A stretch of DNA of 25,754 nt from LCIL01 sp041480845. Its GTDB lineage: Bacteria; Patescibacteriota; Microgenomatia; UBA8517. Within the stretch, counting starts at the first letter, position 1. Every line of letters begins with the position of its first letter. Shown in pieces: positions 21,643 to 25,754 of this stretch. The translations under genes were made by a program, and so were the position numbers. The stretch is taken from positions 1-25,754 of the forward strand of contig JBGPAU010000009.1 of NCBI GenBank assembly GCA_041480845.1, read 5' to 3'. Under the pieces are notes generated by a model. That model saw only the letters and a program-made list of their open reading frames with translations, ran no database searches and was not told where the DNA came from.

Positions 21643-22317
21643 ATGGTTGAAAAGCCTGTTTGGGTAAACGGTTCGCCCAGAGACGGTGGGTTTATTGAAC
21701 AAAAAAATTTCTATGCCTTGGTTCCGCCACAGGAATTAGAAGTAGTTGGTCTTCCGTCAAGGACTCTAAGTACATTTTGGAATCAGGATATAGTGCCGAC
21801 GGCGATAAAAATTAGAAGTATTTATGTTCGTCATTATAATCATCAAGATGATGATTTATTGACAGCCGCCTGGAATTGGCTAAAGGCGGGGAAAAACGAG
21901 GAAGTGTTTGGAAACGCGAGCTTCAATGACCCGGATGTTATCAAGAATTTACCGATAGAAGTTGCTCTCAATCGTCAAACTTTATTGTTTTTCTTAATGC
22001 ACGATGACTTTAAAAGAAATCCGTGTACAGAAAGATTTGAACCGTTTGTAGCTTACACTCCGGATACAAAGGATTGGGGGAACGATATTAGAAGGAAAAC
22101 ATTTGCTTATTACGAAAAGCTAACGACTTTAAAGATGCCTGTGGAAAGAAGGAACATTGAGGTGATGTTGCCCGAGGCCAAAAACGAACTACTTAAACGG
22201 GTAGATGAAAAGGAAGAAATTCTTGAAAGGTATGATTGTATTGATAGTATTACTCATATACTACTTATGAAATATCATTTGGAACTTTTAAAATGTGAGA
22301 ATGCAATGCTCGAGTAA
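21643..22317 (+). CDS. Unrecognised 224-residue protein next to tRNA-Val
   Basis: I do not recognise this protein. The ATG at 21643 is preferred over an in-frame TTG at 21631, because a promoter-like element ends at 21631 and would be inside the longer reading frame. The protein has no signal peptide or membrane segment and appears soluble. Notable features are aromatic-rich stretches (TLSTFWNQDIVP, YVRHYNHQDDDLLTAAWNWL), a FFLMHDDFKRNP segment, and a helical, charged C-terminal half (ELLKRVDEKEEILERYDCI, then THILLMKYHLELLKCENAM). It has three cysteines. It lies in the accessory region immediately after the tRNA, bracketed by CGCGACCA repeats, and ends just before a hairpin with a T-run. Function unknown. 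Confidence 0.7.
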   Translation: MVEKPVWVNGSPRDGGFIEQKNFYALVPPQELEVVGLPSRTLSTFWNQDIVPTAIKIRSIYVRHYNHQDDDLLTAAWNWLKAGKNEEVFGNASFNDPDVIKNLPIEVALNRQTLLFFLMHDDFKRNPCTERFEPFVAYTPDTKDWGNDIRRKTFAYYEKLTTLKMPVERRNIEVMLPEAKNELLKRVDEKEEILERYDCIDSITHILLMKYHLELLKCENAMLE

Positions 22318-22336
22318 TATGAGGGTATGAAATCGG

Positions 22337-22351
22337 CGCGACCATATTTGG
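22337..22351 (+). repeat. CGCGACCA repeat, downstream copy
   Basis: CGCGACCATATTTGG resembles the copy at 21591-21605 (13 of 15 bases). It also forms the left arm and loop of the terminator hairpin at 22339-22360. Confidence 0.35.
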
Positions 22352-22360
22352 GTCGGTTTT
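22339..22360 (+). terminator. Weak rho-independent terminator after the 224-residue gene
   Basis: CGACC (22339-22343) pairs perfectly with GGTCG (22351-22355) around a 7-base loop and is followed by GTTTTATTT. The stem is short, so efficiency may be modest. On the other strand no T-run follows, so it serves the + strand only. Confidence 0.45.
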
Positions 22361-22613
22361 ATTTGAAGGCTTTTCTTTGTGCCACAATCGGAGCAACCGG
22401 ACAAGTGGCATTATTGATGCAGGGTTTGCATTCGGGGTAAGTGGTACAAACTTTGTAGGCGATTTTTTCACTGCCATCTACCTGATGAGCCTCTAATAAA
22501 ACGCCACCATCTCTTTCTATGCTTCCTTGGGGTTGATCCCAGTCACCGGACGGGATCCAATCAGTTAGTGCTACCGTTTTTTCTGTGACAACTGGAACGA
22601 TTCTTTCAGCCAT
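22359..22613 (-). CDS. 84-residue four-cysteine protein
   Basis: I do not recognise a family. The N-terminal 55 residues look like a small beta-rich region with acidic and tryptophan residues (TDWIPSGDWDQPQGS, GGVLLEAHQVDG). The C-terminal part carries four cysteines spaced C56-x5-C62-x2-C65-x5-C71, followed by PV and a basic tail. The spacing could bind zinc or an iron-sulfur cluster but is not a standard ferredoxin pattern (CX2CX2CX3CP). It is divergent from a ferric-reductase-type membrane protein 94 bases away, so a redox partnership is plausible but unproven. A TATACT box ends 6 bases before the ATG, again predicting a leaderless mRNA. It is convergent with the 224-residue gene. Confidence 0.65.
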   Translation of the reverse strand: MAERIVPVVTEKTVALTDWIPSGDWDQPQGSIERDGGVLLEAHQVDGSEKIAYKVCTTYPECKPCINNATCPVAPIVAQRKAFK

Positions 22614-22619
22614 GAGCGG

Positions 22620-22625
22620 AGTATA
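22620..22625 (-). promoter_or_regulatory. -10 box before the four-cysteine gene
   Basis: TATACT on the - strand ends 6 bases before the ATG at 22613. A weak -35 (TTGCTT on the - strand, 22647 to 22642) lies 16 bases further upstream. The same TATACT spelling precedes the 45-residue gene. Confidence 0.4.
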
Positions 22626-22684
22626 TCACTATGAGTTAGAAAAGCAAATTAGAATTTGATCTGGTAGATGTGACTGATATTTTG

Positions 22685-22690
22685 TACAAT
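22685..22690 (+). promoter_or_regulatory. -10 box before the ferric-reductase-type gene
   Basis: TACAAT ends 17 bases before the ATG at 22708, predicting a leader of about ten bases without a ribosome site. No convincing -35 was found. Confidence 0.35.
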
Positions 22691-22707
22691 ACTCGTAGCG
22701 AATATCG

Positions 22708-23373
22708 ATGAGGAAATTAGCTTTCTTTACAATTTTGGTAATTTTGTTGTTTTTGGTTCCCATTACAGTTATTCATGTAACCCCATTGGCATTGGCACTC
22801 AAAAGTCCCGCATATTTGACGAATTTTATCCAAAGAATAATTGGATTAACCGCTTTTACCCTTTTATTTGTTCAACTTATCTTGGGTGCCTTTATGGATA
22901 AGCTAACGAAAAGGCTCGGTGGATGGATTTTCAAATTCCATGTTTTTGAAGGAGGTCTGGTTTATACATTGGCTTTAGCACATGCCTTGTTCTTGATTTT
23001 ACTCAATCATTATGTGGGGATCGGATGGGATCCTTACCGTGTTTTTATTAATGCCTGTTTACTTTGTCAGACACCATTGGAGTATTACTACACATTGGGG
23101 ATGCTTTCTTTTTGGCTTTTGACGGTTGCAGTTTTTGCAGGACTTTTCAGGAAAGCTAATCCCTGGCTTAAGGCAAACTGGAGAAAACTGCATGTAATTA
23201 ATTACGCCGTTTTCCTAATTGTCGGGGCTCACGGATTTTTGATTGGGCAGGACTTTAGAGCCCAGCCTTTTTATTCATTTGCAATTCTTGCCTATGCAAT
23301 AGTAGCGGGAGTAGTAGTCTTTATCGAAATCCCCAAGCTTTACAAAAACTTTGGTAATTGGATTAGAAGTTAA
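22708..23373 (+). CDS. Ferric-reductase-type transmembrane haem protein
   Basis: This 221-residue membrane protein has about six hydrophobic helices. Two histidine pairs have the spacing of the ferric reductase-like transmembrane domain: H78 and H92 (H-x13-H, in FKFHVFEGG...LAHALFL) and H162 and H175 (H-x12-H, in WRKLHVINY...GAHGFL). In that superfamily (FRE, NOX, YedZ/MsrQ) these bind two stacked b-haems and move electrons across the membrane. No FAD or NAD(P)H domain is present, so an external donor is needed. A cysteine pair, C117 and C120 (ACLLC), sits in the loop between the haem helices, which is unusual. MsrQ is the nearest bacterial analogue in size, but no msrP is visible. The small cysteine protein upstream could be connected. 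Confidence 0.82.
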   Translation: MRKLAFFTILVILLFLVPITVIHVTPLALALKSPAYLTNFIQRIIGLTAFTLLFVQLILGAFMDKLTKRLGGWIFKFHVFEGGLVYTLALAHALFLILLNHYVGIGWDPYRVFINACLLCQTPLEYYYTLGMLSFWLLTVAVFAGLFRKANPWLKANWRKLHVINYAVFLIVGAHGFLIGQDFRAQPFYSFAILAYAIVAGVVVFIEIPKLYKNFGNWIRS

Positions 23374-23382
23374 TAAATAGAA

Positions 23383-25674
23383 TCAGTTCCAATTATTTTT
23401 GGATCTTCCTTCATGATCACCTTTGACACAGTCTTCATCGGGATGTGCGGCAGAGTATTTAATGGTTTTCGATATTGATTGGAAACCTTTGAACTTATAC
23501 TCCTTATATAAAGTTTGTCCGTTTGAAAGAAATTGAGAGACTATGAAGGTTGTAGTGGATGAGGTTGGCAACATTTGAAGTCGATAATTGCCATCCTGCG
23601 GGTTCATAATTGCAACCATTCCGTTATCGCTTTGAGTGGAAACACCCTTTTTATCGGTAACCCAAAAAACTCCCGGATATCCTACGATAATTAAGGCAGA
23701 GGTTTGATCGGCATATACAGGATCGGAAATTCCCGGCGAGCCAAGGAATTCCAGAACTTTATTTACTCCTTCGGTTGAGGCAATTATTCCTGAGTGAGAC
23801 TGATTAATTACTTGATTAGAATTTGCATTCGGAATTTGTGCACTTTGGACTAAAACTGTGCCGTCGCCTTCGTTAACATTCCAGCGCCCCACAGGTTTTC
23901 CATCAGGCCAATTAGAACTCTTGATTACGTCAATTATTTTTAATGTAGCATTTCCCGTTCCTGCAAGCGTTCCGATTTTTACACCCCAAAATGGCGTGGC
24001 AAAAATTGTCGGTAAATAATTGTTTTGTGTTTTCATTGTAGACACGTCTTTTAGTTGTTTTGTTTTACTGCCCCTTAAATAGTTGTATGTCGGAAGTAAG
24101 TTTTTAAGAGAATTAGGAACACCGCAATGCTTAAATTGTAAAGTTGCGGCGATCCTTTCGATTAAATCATTTGCCCAAACTTCACCATTAACAACAGCCG
24201 GATAGGCTAAGGCAGAACCCTGATTTGGCGTGCCAACCATAAGTAATTTGTTAGCTTTACCGCCTTCTTGGGTTTCAATATAATTTCTTCCAATTAGGCC
24301 TCCCATACTATGCCCGACCAAATTTATTTTTTCGTTCTGGGCGATGTTTGAATTTGTAATATAGGTATTTAAAAATTGAGCGTTATCTCTAATATCTCTT
24401 CTCCAATCATAGTAAAAGGCAATGGTGTTCCATCCTTTAGTTGGTAGCGTGGATAAAACCGGATCATAAATATCTTTAGCGTATGGGGCTAGTGTCCAAC
24501 TTCCTGTATAGTCTGAATCTTTGCAGTTGATTAAAGCGTCAACGTTCCAACTGGCCCCAAGACCAGGGATAAAAAAGACTTTTGATACAGGGTAGGGAGT
24601 GGGGGAGGATATGGGGGTTGCTTCGGGAGTTGCAGATAAATCCTCGACCGTTGCTGAGTACACAGTGTCAAAATAGCTGCTGCCATCATGGCCACCGGAC
24701 AAATATATTTTATTTCCCCATGACACAAGTGGAGAACAACAATTTATATTTGGTAGATCAGACCCTTCATGCCAATCAGTGATTGAACCATCAAGATTGA
24801 TGTTTGAATAATATACCTTATTAATGATTGACGTATTTGTGCCACCACCTGCTGTTATCAAAGTATTATTTACTCGTGTAATTCCAAACCTCCAGATTTC
24901 TTGAGGAAAGGAGGGTTGGTCTTGCCAATCGCCAATTGTTCCATCAGAATTTAACAAAGCTCTTTTGACGCTGGCAGTGGCACCTGAAGTAGTATTGCCA
25001 CCAAAAATATATAAATAGTTATTAATTTTCATCATTTCGAATCCTAGCATCTTATCGGGAAGATTTCCCACAATCGACCAAGTACCTATCGTGCCGTCTG
25101 AAGGATCAATATCGGCTTTATAAATTGTTGAAGATGCGGCGTTGGGATCGTTGGCCTGATGTGGGTTTAGATTTCCACCGGCATAATAGAGTCTATTTTC
25201 CACAATTACGGAAGAACCTAATGCGGATTCAGTCTGAAGTGGGGTTAAAGTATCCCAAGATTCAATGGAGCCATCGGCGGTTATATCCGCTTTATATACT
25301 GTATCGAAGTTGTTATAATCGGCCGAGCTACCTGTGAACCCGCCAAGTATGTATACTCTTGAGCCATTAGTAGCTAACGAATGCCATATTATTGGCTTTG
25401 GCAAGTTTGAAATAGTAGTCCAAGCTGAGAGAATTCCATTATTTTCAATATCTGCCCGTAGGACGTTTGAATGGATAACCCCGTCAGTACCACCTCCGCC
25501 GATCACATAGATTTTGTCTGCATTTGTAAAAGTAACATGGCTAGCGATTGAATAGGGGAGAGCAGTATTTTGTTGCCAATTTGAGATATTTATTGAAGCT
25601 AAAATTTTTAATGGAAATAATAGGTAAAGTAAAATTCCTAATAACATTATATTCAAATGCTTGAATATACTCAT
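23383..25674 (-). CDS. Secreted Kelch-propeller/lipase-like protein
   Basis: This 763-residue protein starts with a signal peptide (hydrophobic residues about 8-26, cleavage near ILA-S). Residues about 31-345 hold six Kelch-like blades: GG pairs at 59, 111, 166, 225, 276 and 327, and tryptophans at 33, 85, 140, 199, 250 and 301, following a DG(S/T)I..W pattern with spacings of 51-59. A Pro/Thr/Ser linker (347-361) leads to an alpha/beta hydrolase (about 364-643): FIPGLGASW, YYDWRRD, nucleophile S456 in GHSMGG, probable acid D604 in EGDGTV and H627 in QSHSG. This resembles LCAT/lipase-class enzymes. A beta-rich C-terminal domain follows. The protein is likely outside the cell and may recognise a surface or polymer by the propeller and hydrolyse an ester lipid. 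No cell-wall anchor is visible. Confidence 0.85.
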   Translation of the reverse strand: MSIFKHLNIMLLGILLYLLFPLKILASINISNWQQNTALPYSIASHVTFTNADKIYVIGGGGTDGVIHSNVLRADIENNGILSAWTTISNLPKPIIWHSLATNGSRVYILGGFTGSSADYNNFDTVYKADITADGSIESWDTLTPLQTESALGSSVIVENRLYYAGGNLNPHQANDPNAASSTIYKADIDPSDGTIGTWSIVGNLPDKMLGFEMMKINNYLYIFGGNTTSGATASVKRALLNSDGTIGDWQDQPSFPQEIWRFGITRVNNTLITAGGGTNTSIINKVYYSNINLDGSITDWHEGSDLPNINCCSPLVSWGNKIYLSGGHDGSSYFDTVYSATVEDLSATPEATPISSPTPYPVSKVFFIPGLGASWNVDALINCKDSDYTGSWTLAPYAKDIYDPVLSTLPTKGWNTIAFYYDWRRDIRDNAQFLNTYITNSNIAQNEKINLVGHSMGGLIGRNYIETQEGGKANKLLMVGTPNQGSALAYPAVVNGEVWANDLIERIAATLQFKHCGVPNSLKNLLPTYNYLRGSKTKQLKDVSTMKTQNNYLPTIFATPFWGVKIGTLAGTGNATLKIIDVIKSSNWPDGKPVGRWNVNEGDGTVLVQSAQIPNANSNQVINQSHSGIIASTEGVNKVLEFLGSPGISDPVYADQTSALIIVGYPGVFWVTDKKGVSTQSDNGMVAIMNPQDGNYRLQMLPTSSTTTFIVSQFLSNGQTLYKEYKFKGFQSISKTIKYSAAHPDEDCVKGDHEGRSKNNWN

Positions 25675-25681
25675 ACAATTA

Positions 25682-25710
25682 ACTTAATAACTATCTGATT
25701 TGTTTGTCAA
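25682..25710 (-). promoter_or_regulatory. Promoter of the Kelch/lipase gene
   Basis: On the - strand a perfect TTGACA (25710 to 25705) is followed after 17 bases by TTAAGT (25687 to 25682). The hexamer ends 7 bases before the ATG at 25674, predicting transcription from the start codon or one base before it. Confidence 0.5.
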
Positions 25711-25728
25711 GACATAAATTGATAAAAT
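25700..25728 (+). promoter_or_regulatory. Promoter of the right-edge gene
   Basis: TTGTTT (25700-25705), a 17-base spacer and TAAAAT (25723-25728) face right, overlapping the divergent Kelch/lipase promoter. The hexamer ends 6 bases before the ATG at 25735. Confidence 0.4.
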
Positions 25729-25734
25729 CCAATC

Positions 25735-25754
25735 ATGAAATTGTATGAAAGTTA
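25735..25754 (+). CDS. Start of a gene cut by the window edge
   Basis: An ATG at 25735 opens a frame reading MKLYES up to the edge. Its only support is the promoter-like element ending 6 bases upstream, the same arrangement as at other genes here. Nothing can be said about its product. Confidence 0.4.

Noticed and set aside
23373..23400. Bidirectional terminator between the ferric-reductase-type and Kelch/lipase genes
   Set aside because: Only a 4-bp stem (CCAA/TTGG) with a long loop is possible near 23389, inside the coding end; nothing convincing separates the stops, which are 9 bases apart.
1..25754. CRISPR arrays, transposases, toxin-antitoxin or defence genes
   Set aside because: No regularly spaced repeats and no recognisable transposase, nuclease or antitoxin motifs were found on either strand.

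Overview
The window looks like a chromosomal segment from a Candidate Phyla Radiation (Patescibacteria) bacterium, most likely of the Microgenomates group. I infer this from the compact, mostly co-directional division and cell-wall cluster, the divergent active-site spellings in MurG, MurD and IleRS, the small stand-alone enzymes (GlmU-type transferase without its second domain, IMPDH-type protein without CBS domains) and the scarcity of Shine-Dalgarno sites. UGA reads as stop in several certain genes (murF, ftsA, ileS), so the UGA=Gly code of Gracilibacteria/Absconditabacteria is ruled out. No taxonomic search could be run.

Layout. Positions 1-13558 are a dcw-type cluster on the + strand: the end of a GlmU-like nucleotidyltransferase, a single 1165-residue gene encoding MurC, MurB and MurD in series, ddl, alr, a MurF-type ligase, mraY, ftsW, murG, a short FtsQ/DivIB-like protein, ftsA and ftsZ. 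Most genes up to murF, and ftsW through ftsA, overlap or nearly abut; promoter candidates lie before mraY and ftsZ. Together they make the UDP-MurNAc-peptide, load it on lipid, convert lipid I to lipid II and supply the division ring. No murE, mraZ, ftsI or ftsL is visible. A 111-residue unknown protein with the strongest ribosome binding site in the window follows ftsZ, then a 45-residue small gene on the - strand. Positions 14159-19757 (+) hold ileS, a second SEDS gene (rodA), rplU, rpmA and a ParB-like gene without parA. Positions 19764-21409 (-) hold lepB and a guaB-like gene. A tRNA-Val(CAC) follows at 21503-21574. From there to the right edge the content is accessory: an unrecognised 224-residue protein, a small four-cysteine protein divergent from a ferric-reductase-type membrane protein, a secreted Kelch-propeller/lipase protein on the - strand, and the first codons of another + strand gene.

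Two things stand out. First, the MurC-MurB-MurD triple fusion joins with almost no linkers. Second, a window-wide promoter arrangement places -10 hexamers 5-11 bases before the start codons of about nine genes on both strands, which predicts leaderless or nearly leaderless mRNAs, while operon-internal genes rely on overlaps rather than Shine-Dalgarno sites. A perfect 8-bp inverted repeat at the predicted guaB transcription start is the best operator candidate. I found no CRISPR array, insertion sequence, prophage or defence system. Apart from the 45-residue gene, no stretch over 300 bases lacks a gene.
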